DNA of 64,000 nt from Dehalobacter sp. DCM (GCF_024972775.1 NZ_CP092282.1:172001-236000); one strand, 5' to 3'. Numbered from the stretch's first letter, positions 43,863 through 53,498 are shown. Translations and numbers: made by a program. Notes: generated from the sequence alone by a model not told the origin.

Positions 43863-44795
43863 ATGAACAGCATCATCAGCTGGGTGGGCGGCAAAAAAGC
43901 ACTGCGGGACTTGATCTACCAGCGGATGCCAAAAGAATTCGGACGGTATATTGAAGTCTTCGGCGGCGGGGGCTGGGTGCTGTTCGGACGGACACCCGAC
44001 GCCGCCATGGAGGTCTACAACGACTTTAATTCTGACCTTGCGAATCTTTTTCGTTGCGTCCGCGACCGCCCCTTCGCTCTACTAAAGGAGCTGAATTTCC
44101 TTCCGCTGAACGGGCGGGATGAATTCATTGTCTTGAAAAGGTATCTGGAGAAGGAGGAATTTACAAACGAGTACCTGCGAGAGGAACTGGAGCTCGCTGA
44201 GCGGTATCTTTCGGAACTGCAGTATGAAGAAATCAAGCTAATCCTTTTGGAAAACGCGCAGATGAACGATGTGAAACGCGCCGCCGCTTTTTACAGACTC
44301 ATCCGCTTAAGCTATGGAAGCGGATGCACCAGCTATGGCTGCCAGCCCTTCGACATCCGTAAAACCTTTCACCTTCTCTGGCAGGGCAGCCGGAGGCTTA
44401 AGGATACGGTCATTGAGAACAAGGACTTTGAAGAACTGATAAGGCAGTATGATCGTGAGAATGCCTTCATCTACTGTGACCCGCCATATTATCAGACGGA
44501 AGGACACTACGCTGTGGAATTCAAAAAAGAAGATCATGTGCGGCTCCGAGATAACCTGGCGGCCTGCCAGGGCAAATGGCTGGTGAGCTATAACGACTGC
44601 GCTTATATCCGGGAGTTGTACGAGGACTATCACATTGAAGCGGTCAGTCGAATCAACAACCTCGCCCAGCGGTATGACAACGGCTGCGAATATGCCGAAG
44701 TCCTAATCTCCAATTACGATACCGGTGAACGACTGAGGGACATGCCGACCCAGTTGGGGCTATTCGACCTCGCCTGTTTTAACGGCATGGAATAA
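43863..44795 (+). CDS. D12-class adenine-N6 DNA methyltransferase
   Basis: ATG 43863 (MNSIISWVGGKKALRDLI), AGGTGATG upstream; 310 residues. Motif I is SWVGGKKALRDLI with YIEVFGGGGWVLFGR, and motif IV is AFIYCDPPYYQTEGHY near residue 203. This is the Dam/D12 family (usually GATC or a similar target). There is no partner nuclease, so it probably protects the element from host or recipient restriction during conjugation. The C-terminal QLGLFDLACF is a family tail. Confidence 0.92.
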   Translation: MNSIISWVGGKKALRDLIYQRMPKEFGRYIEVFGGGGWVLFGRTPDAAMEVYNDFNSDLANLFRCVRDRPFALLKELNFLPLNGRDEFIVLKRYLEKEEFTNEYLREELELAERYLSELQYEEIKLILLENAQMNDVKRAAAFYRLIRLSYGSGCTSYGCQPFDIRKTFHLLWQGSRRLKDTVIENKDFEELIRQYDRENAFIYCDPPYYQTEGHYAVEFKKEDHVRLRDNLAACQGKWLVSYNDCAYIRELYEDYHIEAVSRINNLAQRYDNGCEYAEVLISNYDTGERLRDMPTQLGLFDLACFNGME

Positions 44796-44826
44796 CTAAT
44801 CTAAATCTATTAGGAGGGTCAATATT

Positions 44827-45261
44827 ATGAAACTGATTGAAATGCGTACATTCGTAGACAAACAAGGCAGCATTATCCTGCCGGGCGAGGCGCTTGGCAC
44901 GGTGGGATTGAAGCCCGGCGACGAGTTGCGTGTCACTCTCGCTGTGGGGCAGGAAGAAACAGAAAACATATGCCCGCAGCTTGTCATTACGCCACAGGGC
45001 GTGGAAGTTGCGGTGCAGCTGACCGGCTGGCGGGAGGACGATGAGGAAGGCGACCTGACTCTGACTAACGATCTTCTACAAGCGGCGGAGATTCCGGCGG
45101 ACAGTGATCTGGAGATCGTCTGCACAGCCGGAGCCATTGTCATTATGGAATCGGATGTTCTGGACAACCTGCCTGACGAGCTCCGTGAGCTCTTCGGCGA
45201 GCTTGGCATCGACCCCGGCACAGTTCGGGAGGTTATGAGAAAGGACGGATATTTTATATGA
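44827..45261 (+). CDS. AbrB-like regulator with two swapped-hairpin units
   Basis: 144 residues; TTAGGAGGGT precedes the start. The N-terminal half (MRTFVDKQGSIILPGEAL, then GLKPGDELRVTLAV) is an AbrB/SpoVT DNA-binding hairpin. A second, diverged unit appears at LLQAAEIPADSDLEIVCTAG. The C-terminus is acidic. It overlaps the next AbrB gene by 4 bases, so the two may form a hetero-oligomer. Confidence 0.7.
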   Translation: MKLIEMRTFVDKQGSIILPGEALGTVGLKPGDELRVTLAVGQEETENICPQLVITPQGVEVAVQLTGWREDDEEGDLTLTNDLLQAAEIPADSDLEIVCTAGAIVIMESDVLDNLPDELRELFGELGIDPGTVREVMRKDGYFI

Positions 45262-45551
45262 AAGCTAAACCCATTTATAAAATCATTGACGGCAAGGGCC
45301 GCGTCCTGATTCCCAAGGAGCTTCGAGCAGCTTCCGGCATGGATTACGGAGATATTGTGAAGCTGAATATCCATCAGGGCGTCGTCACTGCAAAGAAGGT
45401 GGATCTCATTGAGGTAGGCGACCAGTCGCCAGAGGCGGTGGAAGCCTTTGTCCATGCCGCCATCCGCGAGATGCCAGAAGATACACAAATCACACTTGCA
45501 GCCAGATTGCTCGAACTTATCGAGCAGAGAAAGGGGCGGCGTCATGAGTGA
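45258..45551 (+). CDS. AbrB/MazE/SpoVT-type transcription regulator
   Basis: 97 residues. Residues 5-45 are a clear AbrB DNA-binding domain (IIDGKGRVLIPKELRAASGM, DYGDIVKLNIHQGVV). The C-terminal helices may mediate oligomerisation. It lies between a diverged AbrB-like gene and the next gene, overlapping both, and probably controls element genes nearby. Confidence 0.8.
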   Translation: MKAKPIYKIIDGKGRVLIPKELRAASGMDYGDIVKLNIHQGVVTAKKVDLIEVGDQSPEAVEAFVHAAIREMPEDTQITLAARLLELIEQRKGRRHE

Positions 45552-46131
45552 GAAGACATTGTTTACTCAGGAGGACTGCATGCAAACCGGATATGACATG
45601 TCCATTAACGGAAAGGTTATTGTACTTCATCCGTCCTCATTGCCGGAGGAATTCCGGAATGCGAAGTACCAGATGTACTTCTGTACAGGAGGAAACGGCA
45701 GCAATCCGAATCCCATCGGCCGCTACATCTTCACAGTATCCCTGGCGGAAGGAGAAAAACTTCGCTGGAATAGGAATGACATTCTTGGCATTCTAAAGCC
45801 TGAACTCCTTCCTGAATATGCACAGCTGCAGCTCTCGCAAATCCGTCCAAACGGTTCACTGGATCTGAAAAATAATGAACCGCAGTACAGCGGTTATTGT
45901 TTTCTGCCGGACGGACGCTACACCTCCGGTGTAGGGCTATGTAGTGACAAGGAGGTGATAGATTACATCGAGATGCAGAAGGAATACCAGCACAGGGTGA
46001 TGATCTGCGACCGTGAAGATTTCTGTGTATTTGAGATGATTGCGGGACAGATCGTCCATCCATTGCCGGAAACCATGGAGGCCTACCGAAAGGAAAAACA
46101 GGAGCAAGGCAGAATGGAAATGAAGCTATGA
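45544..46131 (+). CDS. DUF-type mobile-element protein (LPD28/YodL-neighbour type), function unknown
   Basis: Start ATG 45544 overlaps the AbrB gene; 195 residues. Blocks include GKVIVLHPSSLPEEFRNAKY, QMYFCTGGNGSNPNPIGRYI (zinc-free Cys) and EYAQLQLSQIRPNGS. Such soluble proteins are frequent accessory genes of Clostridia conjugative elements. I cannot assign a role. Confidence 0.6.
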   Translation: MSEKTLFTQEDCMQTGYDMSINGKVIVLHPSSLPEEFRNAKYQMYFCTGGNGSNPNPIGRYIFTVSLAEGEKLRWNRNDILGILKPELLPEYAQLQLSQIRPNGSLDLKNNEPQYSGYCFLPDGRYTSGVGLCSDKEVIDYIEMQKEYQHRVMICDREDFCVFEMIAGQIVHPLPETMEAYRKEKQEQGRMEMKL

Positions 46132-46215
46132 AACCTATAGGGACTTAAAGCCGGGGTCAGGTTGCTGATTCCGGCCTTGTCATTGTTAAAACCAAAAAGA
46201 AAGGACTGAAAACCC

Positions 46216-49200
46216 ATGAAACAAAAAGGAAAACGCATCGGCATTCTCGCCCTTGTTCTCATCCTTCTGGTGTGCGGCGGAATCTATACGGCATACCGCC
46301 TGCATCCGGAAGCCTTCATCCGGCAGGATGAAATCATCACACGCGGTGAGTTTGCCGCCATTCTGGTGCGGGATATACCGCTGGATACCGCAAACGCGGC
46401 GAAAGACCCACCCAGCTTTCCTGACATCGACGGCCACTGGTCGGAGAAAAACATTGAGGCACTCATCGACGCCGACATCATTGACCCTGCTGATTATCCG
46501 GACGGCTTCCATCCTGATGACCCTATAACCCGCGCTGAGATCATCAAGATGCTCGTGCGGATCAGCGGAATGGATGACGAAGCGAAAAACACGCAGGGAC
46601 ACAGCGGCTATGAGGATCAGGATGCCATTAACGATGAGGACAAAGGATACCTCATTGTCGGCCGTGAGGACGGTATCATAGGAGAAACGGACGATAACAA
46701 AATCCATCCTAATGATCCGGTGACCAAGGGAGAAGCCGATGACCTGATCGACAAGGTTACACCGGAAACCCCCACACCGCCACCGGTCACACCAACTCCA
46801 ACGCCTCCTTCACAAACTCCGACCCCGGAGCAGCCGACACCCACGCCAACGAATCCGGATGATGAGCAGCCGACTCCAACACCCACGCCAACGAATCCTG
46901 GCAATAACTCCGGTGGCGGTTCAGGAGGCGGCTCATATTATTATCCGGATGCGGAGGTACGGTTTGAGTTTCCCGCCATAGCACATACCGATACGGAAAT
47001 CAAAGTGATGCCCGTGTGGAAATACATGAGCAGCTTCTCGTGGTCGCTGACCAAAACTGATGTGGACGGCTCCCAACATCCTGTAGAACTGAAAGATGCC
47101 GTCAGCGGTACTCTCGGATTAGAGGGCGGTACTATCAGGTTTAATCAGGATGGGCAATACACATTGACCGCCAAGGCAAAGAATGTAATTGGAAAAGAAA
47201 CTGTGCTGTCCAAACAGATCACAGTCTATCCGGTCATCGATCTGAGCTTTGACCTTCCGGAAACGACTCACACGGACAAATCGGTTACTCTCACCTTCCA
47301 GCTGGAAAAACTCTATGGACACGACATTGTATGGACAGCAGCAAAAGACGGGGAAACCGTTCAGCCGGCCGACATTCTCAACGGCGAGCTTGGGAGCGAA
47401 GGCGGCACTTTTGTGTTCAAAGCAAAGGGCGAATATACACTTACCGCTGCCATCACGGATGACACCGGACGAGTCTTTATCCATACAGAAAAAACAAAAG
47501 TCTATCCGGTGGCTGGAATTGCTTTTGAGCTTCCAGCAGCCTCCCATACGGATACAACTCTTGAGGTTTCAACAACACTGACAGAAGCGGACGGACTTAC
47601 TGTAGCTTGGAACCTTACCAAGAACGGTGAAACTGCTGTGCTTGCCGATGAACTGGAAGGTTCCCTGACCAATGACGGCGGGAAAATTCGCTTCAAGGAC
47701 AAAGGCGTGTATATGCTCACCGGAGCGATCACCGATGAAACCGACAGAATCTTTGAAACCTCTAAAACCATCACCATCTACCCGGTAGGTTCCATTGGTT
47801 TCTATGTGCCGGAAATCACCCATACAGACAAGGCTGTCCGCGTGGAGAGCCGCTTCGAAAACCTTGGAGAAGCCGCAATCCAATGGTCGCTGACCAAGGA
47901 TGGAGAGGCTGTCACCTTAACCGATGCGGTCCTGGGGGAATTGACTAACGAGGGCGGCTCCATCTTCTTTAAAGAAAAAGGCGAATATGTTCTGAAAGCA
48001 GCTTTTACAGATCCTGCTGGCAGGACGTATAGCTACACAGCACCGGTTAAGGTCTATCCTGTTCCCAGCATTTCTTACAAGCTGCCTGAAACCGCCTACA
48101 CCGATACCATTGTCAGTGTAATTCCAGAAATCTTGGAATTAGGCAGCCTAAAAGTTGAATGGCTGTTAGAGAACGGCTTCGGATTCCAGGATTCTGCGAC
48201 TTATGTCGATGGAACTCTGGAAAACAGCGGCGGTTCCATCCGATTCAAGCACGCCGGTACCTATGAGCTGATCGCCCGAATCACAGATGAAACCGGGCGG
48301 GTATTTCTGTTTGAAAACGGCGGCAGGATCGAAGTCCTGCCGGTGCAGAACATTTCCTTCGAGTTTCCTGAATCGACCCACACCGACCGCACTGTTGATC
48401 TCCGGACCCGCGGCAACAACAATGTGCTGCCGGTGGAATGGTCGCTTACCAAAGACGGAGAGACTGTGGATATTTCCGATGCTTTGGGGGGTACGCTGAA
48501 CGCCTACGGCGGAAAAATACAGTTTAAAGATGTCGGAAGCTATACCCTGACGGCCTCCATGACGGACGCACTTGGCAGGGTGTTCTCCTATAGTGCATCC
48601 ACTACGGTCTATCCGATCCCGTCAATTTCACTCAGCGTTCAGCATACCTGGCATGCCGGAGATGCTGGAACTGTCAGTGTCAGCGGCACGGACTTGGAGA
48701 ATCTCACTGCGGGCTGGACAATCATCCAGGGTGATGGCGGCGCACAGCCGTATTACATCTACTCCTCCGGCACTCTGACTAAAACAGGCGGCAGCCTGAC
48801 CTTCCCGGCAAAGGGTCAGTACGAGCTGATCCTCACTATGACGGACCCCACCGGCCGAACCTTTACCAGAAGCCGGTGTATTACGGTCTATCCCATTCCT
48901 TCAATTTTACTCAGCGTATCGCAGACCTGGCACGCCGGCGAGTCTGGAACGGTCAGCGTCAGCGGCACGGATCTGGAAAACCTCACTGCGGACTGGTCTG
49001 TCATTCAGGGAAATAGCGACGTGAAGCCTTATTCAGCCTATGCCTCCGGGACTCTGACCAAAGAGGGCGGCAGCCTGACCTTCCCGGTGAAGGGACAGTA
49101 CGAGCTGATCCTCACTATGACGGACCCCACTGGCCGTGCCTTTACCAGAAGCCAGAGCTTCACGGTTTATCCCATCCCGTCTGTTTCACTCAGCGTCCAG

Positions 49201-50823
49201 CAGCACTGGTACGCTGGTGAACCTGGAACAGTCAGCGTCAGCGGCACAGATTTGGAGAATCTTACTGCAGACTGGACGGCTATTCAGGGAAGCAGCAGCG
49301 CGAAGCCTTATTCTGCATATGCCTCCGGGACCCTGACCAAAGCAGGGGGCAGCCTGACCTTCCCTTCGAAAGGACAGTATGAACTGATCCTCACCCTGAC
49401 AGACCCCACCGGCCGAACCTTTGCCGGAAGTCAGAGCTTCACGGTGTACCCCATTCCAACCATGAGCATTGGCGTACCATCGCTGACCTACAGCGGCGAG
49501 TCTATGGCAGTCACTGCCTCCGGTACTGAGCTGAGCGGAGCATCCGTTGACTGGCTCCTTTCGGTGGATAACGGCGAGGCAAAGCCCTACACGGAATATG
49601 CAACCGGCTCCCTTGGGACCAGCGGCGGCACTCTGCGGCTCTATACGGATAAAACCATTTCCGTGAAGCTGCGGGCGGTGGTCACCGATACCAACGGGCG
49701 TAAATTCAACTTCACCTCCAATGCAGGAACGGTCAAACCCATTGCCAGCTTCCCGTTTACGGTTCCGTCCTCCGCTCATATCGGCTCCGGCTTTTATGTT
49801 TCCCTGCCGGGAACATCCGGACTGGAGGGCAGGACTCTTAATTGGTCGCTGACCAAGGGCGGAAACACGGACAGCTATACCGGAAGCCTCTCAAACAGCG
49901 GCGGAACCATTGCTATCCAAAGTACCGGAAGCTATGTCCTGACTGCAAGCACCACCGACAGCGCCGGCAGAAACTTCAGCTATTCGCAGAACATCACCAT
50001 CACCAACAATGCACCGAATAAGCCGACCGGAAGCGCGTCGGTAACCCGAACCGCAAAGGATAGCAAGCTGCTGGTTAACCTCTCAGCCTATGCCAGCGAT
50101 CCGGACGGCGATGCTGTGAGCCTGGAATACTCCGGCAACACAGCAGACAGCTACTATGCCGTAGGTACCCAAACCGTGTGGGTTCGAGCAAAGGACGCGT
50201 GGGGGCTATATTCCGACTGGACGGGCATCACCTTTACAGTAACAAACTCCGCGCCTACAACGCCGGTGATTACCCGTACTCCTGACGGTAACAGCATTGC
50301 CCCCGGTGTGGCAATTACCATTTCCGCCTCCAGCACAGACCCCGATGGCGATGCCATCACCTATATATGGGAAGGACGCCCGGCGCAGACCAGCACTGCC
50401 TATCCCCTCGGTAAGAATGTGGTGCGCGTGAAGGCTGTGGATTCCACCGGAGCCGAGTCGCCCTGGGCGGCTATCGTGTTCTTTATCGCCGACCCCAATC
50501 ACGGCGGCGGCATGACACTGACCGGTCCGGAGTCCGTCATTCTGGAACAGGGTATCGCGGGAGCGACCATTACCAATTACACCTTTACAGTGCCGCCTGT
50601 CGATGGACACAGCGGTCAGGACTATGGACGTGTCCGCGGCTACAACATATTGACCGGACAATGGGATCAGCTGGACTACGGCACAACCACTAACGGTATT
50701 ACCTTCAGCCGTTCATTATCACCGGGACTCTATAGCCAGCTTGAGTTCTACTATTATACCAATCACGATTGCATGTACAACAAAAGCAATATCACTTATT
50801 CTGTCACCTTCTATTTTCAGTAA
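46216..50823 (+). CDS. 1535-residue surface protein: SLH-like, Pro-rich stalk, Ig-like repeats
   Basis: An N-terminal membrane anchor/signal (IGILALVLILLVCGGIYTAY, 8-27) is followed by SLH-like repeats (ITRGEFAAILVRD, FPDIDGHWSEKNIEALIDAD, ITRAEIIKMLVRI). A Thr-Pro stalk (about 178-230) and a Gly-Ser linker come next. Then come about ten Ig-like repeats of roughly 90 residues, each ending in TVYP or similar. Three in the middle (48622-49458) are near copies with an exact 93-residue period. The last part has Ig/fibronectin-like units (ASDPDGDAVSLEYSG, STDPDGDAITYIWEG). No LPXTG is present, so SLH-type or membrane attachment is likely. An adhesin for donor-recipient contact is a fair guess. Confidence 0.85.
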   Translation: MKQKGKRIGILALVLILLVCGGIYTAYRLHPEAFIRQDEIITRGEFAAILVRDIPLDTANAAKDPPSFPDIDGHWSEKNIEALIDADIIDPADYPDGFHPDDPITRAEIIKMLVRISGMDDEAKNTQGHSGYEDQDAINDEDKGYLIVGREDGIIGETDDNKIHPNDPVTKGEADDLIDKVTPETPTPPPVTPTPTPPSQTPTPEQPTPTPTNPDDEQPTPTPTPTNPGNNSGGGSGGGSYYYPDAEVRFEFPAIAHTDTEIKVMPVWKYMSSFSWSLTKTDVDGSQHPVELKDAVSGTLGLEGGTIRFNQDGQYTLTAKAKNVIGKETVLSKQITVYPVIDLSFDLPETTHTDKSVTLTFQLEKLYGHDIVWTAAKDGETVQPADILNGELGSEGGTFVFKAKGEYTLTAAITDDTGRVFIHTEKTKVYPVAGIAFELPAASHTDTTLEVSTTLTEADGLTVAWNLTKNGETAVLADELEGSLTNDGGKIRFKDKGVYMLTGAITDETDRIFETSKTITIYPVGSIGFYVPEITHTDKAVRVESRFENLGEAAIQWSLTKDGEAVTLTDAVLGELTNEGGSIFFKEKGEYVLKAAFTDPAGRTYSYTAPVKVYPVPSISYKLPETAYTDTIVSVIPEILELGSLKVEWLLENGFGFQDSATYVDGTLENSGGSIRFKHAGTYELIARITDETGRVFLFENGGRIEVLPVQNISFEFPESTHTDRTVDLRTRGNNNVLPVEWSLTKDGETVDISDALGGTLNAYGGKIQFKDVGSYTLTASMTDALGRVFSYSASTTVYPIPSISLSVQHTWHAGDAGTVSVSGTDLENLTAGWTIIQGDGGAQPYYIYSSGTLTKTGGSLTFPAKGQYELILTMTDPTGRTFTRSRCITVYPIPSILLSVSQTWHAGESGTVSVSGTDLENLTADWSVIQGNSDVKPYSAYASGTLTKEGGSLTFPVKGQYELILTMTDPTGRAFTRSQSFTVYPIPSVSLSVQQHWYAGEPGTVSVSGTDLENLTADWTAIQGSSSAKPYSAYASGTLTKAGGSLTFPSKGQYELILTLTDPTGRTFAGSQSFTVYPIPTMSIGVPSLTYSGESMAVTASGTELSGASVDWLLSVDNGEAKPYTEYATGSLGTSGGTLRLYTDKTISVKLRAVVTDTNGRKFNFTSNAGTVKPIASFPFTVPSSAHIGSGFYVSLPGTSGLEGRTLNWSLTKGGNTDSYTGSLSNSGGTIAIQSTGSYVLTASTTDSAGRNFSYSQNITITNNAPNKPTGSASVTRTAKDSKLLVNLSAYASDPDGDAVSLEYSGNTADSYYAVGTQTVWVRAKDAWGLYSDWTGITFTVTNSAPTTPVITRTPDGNSIAPGVAITISASSTDPDGDAITYIWEGRPAQTSTAYPLGKNVVRVKAVDSTGAESPWAAIVFFIADPNHGGGMTLTGPESVILEQGIAGATITNYTFTVPPVDGHSGQDYGRVRGYNILTGQWDQLDYGTTTNGITFSRSLSPGLYSQLEFYYYTNHDCMYNKSNITYSVTFYFQ
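48622..49458 (+). repeat. Three tandem 279-base repeats in the surface protein gene
   Basis: Units start at 48622, 48901 and 49180 and keep an exact 279-base period. Each encodes LSVxxxWxAGExGTVSVSGT, DLENLTADW and GGSLTFPxKGQYELILTxTD. Flanking Ig-like units are far more diverged, so these three arose by recent duplication or are kept alike by gene conversion. Confidence 0.85.
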
Positions 50824-50859
50824 TACTCCGGCAGTCCTGCCGGGAAAGGAGGAAGTGTT

Positions 50860-51420
50860 ATGAACGGTATTCAGATTAAGAACAACCGCATCCTTTACTA
50901 CGGCAATACAGCCGGCTATATCGAAAAGGACAGGGCCATTGTTGACCCGATGTTTCAGAACGAGGAACTCCGGTCCTATCTCACAGAGAAAAAAGGACTG
51001 GAGCTGGAGTGGAGAAACGGCACATTTGCACGGATGGCAGAGGGAAAGATCGATCCGGAAGGCAACCTGCAGGTTCTGAAAAAATGCAGGGTCCATCAGC
51101 TCAAGCCTGATGTGGATGTAATGATGAAATTCATCGGGTATGACGAGCTGCTGGAGCACTTCGGAGAACCTGACCCAGACAACTACCGCGTGGTCTATGA
51201 CGGCGAGGTGGAAACCAATAATCTGGAGGAACTCTTCGCTAAGTTTAATCTTGACCATCCGCTCGGCTATGAGGGACACAGCCTTTCCATGTCGGATGTG
51301 GTGGAGCTGTATGATGATTCCGGCAGCTCTTTCCACTATGTTGACCGATTCGGATTTAAGGAAATCCCCTTTCAGCCACAGGAGCAGGAGTTGTACCAGG
51401 GACCGACGATGAGCCTGTAA
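50860..51420 (+). CDS. YodL-like (DUF4316-type) mobile-element protein
   Basis: 186 residues after AAAGGAGGAAG. The C-terminal half (VYDGEVETNNLEELFAKFNL, HPLGYEGHSLSMSDVVELYD) is the YodL domain pattern of proteins in Firmicute conjugative elements. Function is unknown. The N-terminal part shows TAGYIEKDRAIVDPMFQNEE. A hairpin (CCGGCAG/CTGCCGG) sits just before the ribosome site. Confidence 0.75.
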   Translation: MNGIQIKNNRILYYGNTAGYIEKDRAIVDPMFQNEELRSYLTEKKGLELEWRNGTFARMAEGKIDPEGNLQVLKKCRVHQLKPDVDVMMKFIGYDELLEHFGEPDPDNYRVVYDGEVETNNLEELFAKFNLDHPLGYEGHSLSMSDVVELYDDSGSSFHYVDRFGFKEIPFQPQEQELYQGPTMSL

Positions 51421-51431
51421 CACCATCAATC

Positions 51432-51453
51432 ACAGCCGGAAGGCTGTTTTTTT
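51432..51453 (+). terminator. Intrinsic terminator before spoVG
   Basis: Stem ACAGCC/GGCTGT, loop GGAA, seven Ts. It isolates the SpoVG-Tad operon from upstream genes. Confidence 0.8.
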
Positions 51454-51483
51454 AACTCACAAATTTTAAAGGAGGAAACATCC

Positions 51484-51903
51484 ATGAGCAAAGCACAAGC
51501 TACCGCCAAAGCTCCGCAGGAATCTGCGCAAACCGCCGCGGAGCAGCCTCTGCCCATGAAGGTGGATGTGAAGATCGGCTCCATCCGTCCGGAAGGCAAT
51601 ATCAAGGCTTACGCGTCCATCAACCTGAATGACTGCTTCGCCATTCGCAACGTGAAGGTGGTGGACAGCTCCAAGGGGCTGTTCATTGCCATGCTCAGCT
51701 ACAAGTCGGGAAACGGCGAGTACAAGGACATTTGCTTCCCGGTTACCAAGGAATTCCGGGAGCAGCTGAACAATGCGGTCATTGACGCCTACCATCAGGC
51801 CCTCACCCAGAGTCAGAGCCAAAACCAGCAAAAGGCGGCGGATAAACCGTCTTTGGAACAGGCACCGGAGCAGAGCGCCGGTATGCAGATGGCGGGACTA
51901 TAA
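51484..51903 (+). CDS. SpoVG-family regulator
   Basis: 139 residues; AAAGGAGGAAACATCC precedes the start. Residues 24-105 are SpoVG (VDVKIGSIRPEGNIKAYASI, LNDCFAIRNVKVVDSSKGLF), a site-specific nucleic-acid-binding protein named for its part in Bacillus sporulation. Here it has Ala/Gln-rich extensions at both ends, as in copies on conjugative elements. It is the first gene of the Tad operon, so a regulatory role there is plausible. Confidence 0.88.
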   Translation: MSKAQATAKAPQESAQTAAEQPLPMKVDVKIGSIRPEGNIKAYASINLNDCFAIRNVKVVDSSKGLFIAMLSYKSGNGEYKDICFPVTKEFREQLNNAVIDAYHQALTQSQSQNQQKAADKPSLEQAPEQSAGMQMAGL

Positions 51904-51959
51904 GCCCTGCGATCTTTGTTACTCGACCACTAAAACAAACATATTGGAGGTAAATCATA

Positions 51960-52223
51960 ATGAAAAAATTCCTGTACACAATGAAGAGAAAGTTTTCCTT
52001 CACCTTGAAAAAAGTTAAGGCTCAGCTGACATTAAAGTACCTGATGACAAAATCATTACTCTGCTCCCAGCGAGGGGAGGGCTTTGTGGATACCGCCATT
52101 AAAATTTTAATGGCAGTGGTCATCGGTGCCCTCGTCCTTGCCGGCCTGTACGCACTGTTTGGTGAAACTGTCCTGCCGACCTTGAAACAGCGTATTATTG
52201 ACATGTTCAACTTTGGAAACTGA
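51960..52223 (+). CDS. Pilin-like small membrane protein (DUF6133 type)
   Basis: 87 residues; TTGGAGGT precedes the start. A basic leader of about 35 residues ends in QRGEGFVDTA and is followed by one hydrophobic helix (KILMAVVIGALVLAGLYALF). The layout of a basic leader, a Gly-containing junction and a helix resembles Flp-type prepilins. A prepilin peptidase gene starts 2 bases after its stop. It is the best candidate for the major pilin. Confidence 0.7.
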   Translation: MKKFLYTMKRKFSFTLKKVKAQLTLKYLMTKSLLCSQRGEGFVDTAIKILMAVVIGALVLAGLYALFGETVLPTLKQRIIDMFNFGN

Positions 52224-52224
52224 T

Positions 52225-52638
52225 ATGCCGCTTCTCTTGCAGGGCGGTTTTTTTATTGCCCTTTTGTCTGCAGCCTCCCTTTGGGATCTTAAAAAAAGGA
52301 TCATCCCCGACACCATTTGTGTGTTCATCGCCCTGACAGGATTGTTCATATTTGAACCAATTAGACTGCTCGGTATTTTTGCCGCCATACCGTTTCTGCT
52401 CGCCGCCCTGATCTGGGATGGCATAGGCGGCGGGGATATCAAGCTTATGGCGGCTGCGGGGCTGGTGCTGGGCCTACAAAAGAGCATGGCCGCCATAATT
52501 ATGGGTTTAACAGCCATGCTGGTATTCCATGCAATCTATACACTGATCCAAAGGCTGCGCGGGAGGAATGCTCCAAAGGCATACCCTCTCGCGCCTTTTC
52601 TTTCTCTCGGCTGCCTTGCAGCATATTTCTTAATTTAA
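52225..52638 (+). CDS. Prepilin peptidase, A24 family (TadV/CpaA type)
   Basis: Start ATG 52225, 137 residues, about four membrane helices. The two catalytic aspartates are seen at WDLKKRIIPD (Asp21) and GIGGGDIKLM (Asp71). Small TadV-type peptidases lack the N-methylation domain. It would cleave prepilins on the cytoplasmic face. It lies directly between the pilin-like gene and cpaB. Confidence 0.88.
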   Translation: MPLLLQGGFFIALLSAASLWDLKKRIIPDTICVFIALTGLFIFEPIRLLGIFAAIPFLLAALIWDGIGGGDIKLMAAAGLVLGLQKSMAAIIMGLTAMLVFHAIYTLIQRLRGRNAPKAYPLAPFLSLGCLAAYFLI

Positions 52639-52651
52639 GGAGGAACACCCT

Positions 52652-53497
52652 ATGAGTTTTCTTAAAAACCGCACAGTGTTGGGCGTCATCTGCATTGTGC
52701 TGTCTTTGCTTATTTGTTTTGCCCTGACTCCGCTGTTCAACCAGACTGTATCGCAGAAAACATCCATAGTCCGGGTAGTAAAGGATATAAAGTGCGGCGA
52801 TCAGATCACCAAGGATATGGTGCAGACCGTGGAGGTGGGCGGTTACAACCTACCTGAAAACATAATGAAGCAGGCTGATTCGGTCATCGGCAAGTATACC
52901 ATTGCGGATCTGTCTCCCGGTGACTATATTATTTCCACCAAGCTGACCGATGTCCCCGCCGCGGAGAACGCCTATTTATACAGCTTGAACGGTAATAAGG
53001 AAGCTATTTCCGTAAGCATCAAAAGCTTCGCCCAGGGTCTGTCCGGCAAGCTGATTTCCGGCGACATCGTGTCTGTCATCGCTCCCGATTATAGGAAACA
53101 GGGATCTACTGTAATCCCTCCGGAGCTGACCTATGTCGAGGTCATCGGCGTAACGGCCAGTACAGGTTATGACACTGATTCAGAGCAGTCTTCCGGGGAT
53201 GAGGATACAGACAAGAACGAGGATGAAAAACAACTTCCTGCCACCGTGACGCTTTTGGCATCTCCGGAGCAGGCAAAGATCCTTGCGGAGCTGGATGCGG
53301 ACGGCAAGCTTCATCTTTCCCTTGTTTACAGAGGCGCCAAGGAGAACGCCGCCAAATTTATTGAGCTTCAGGATAAGGTGATCCAAGCACTGTATCCAGT
53401 TCCCGCTGCACAAACAACTAATGTACAAGCACAATCCCCTCCGCACAATACAGTCACGGAGACTGAAAATACTGTTCCGGAAGCCGGAGGTGAGTAA
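52652..53497 (+). CDS. cpaB: Tad pilus assembly protein CpaB/RcpC (SAF domain)
   Basis: 281 residues; AAGGAGGAACACC precedes the start. An N-terminal membrane helix (VLGVICIVLSLLICFALTPL) is followed by a SAF domain (DIKCGDQITKDMVQTVEVGG, then SVIGKYTIADLSPGDYI). The rest is the CpaB C-terminal domain and an acidic linker (SSGDEDTDKNEDEKQLP). CpaB links the pilus machine to the envelope. Confidence 0.87.
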   Translation: MSFLKNRTVLGVICIVLSLLICFALTPLFNQTVSQKTSIVRVVKDIKCGDQITKDMVQTVEVGGYNLPENIMKQADSVIGKYTIADLSPGDYIISTKLTDVPAAENAYLYSLNGNKEAISVSIKSFAQGLSGKLISGDIVSVIAPDYRKQGSTVIPPELTYVEVIGVTASTGYDTDSEQSSGDEDTDKNEDEKQLPATVTLLASPEQAKILAELDADGKLHLSLVYRGAKENAAKFIELQDKVIQALYPVPAAQTTNVQAQSPPHNTVTETENTVPEAGGE

Positions 53498-53498
53498 T

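Noticed and set aside
48622-49458. CRISPR-like repeat array
   Set aside because: The 279-base units are in-frame protein repeats without spacers.
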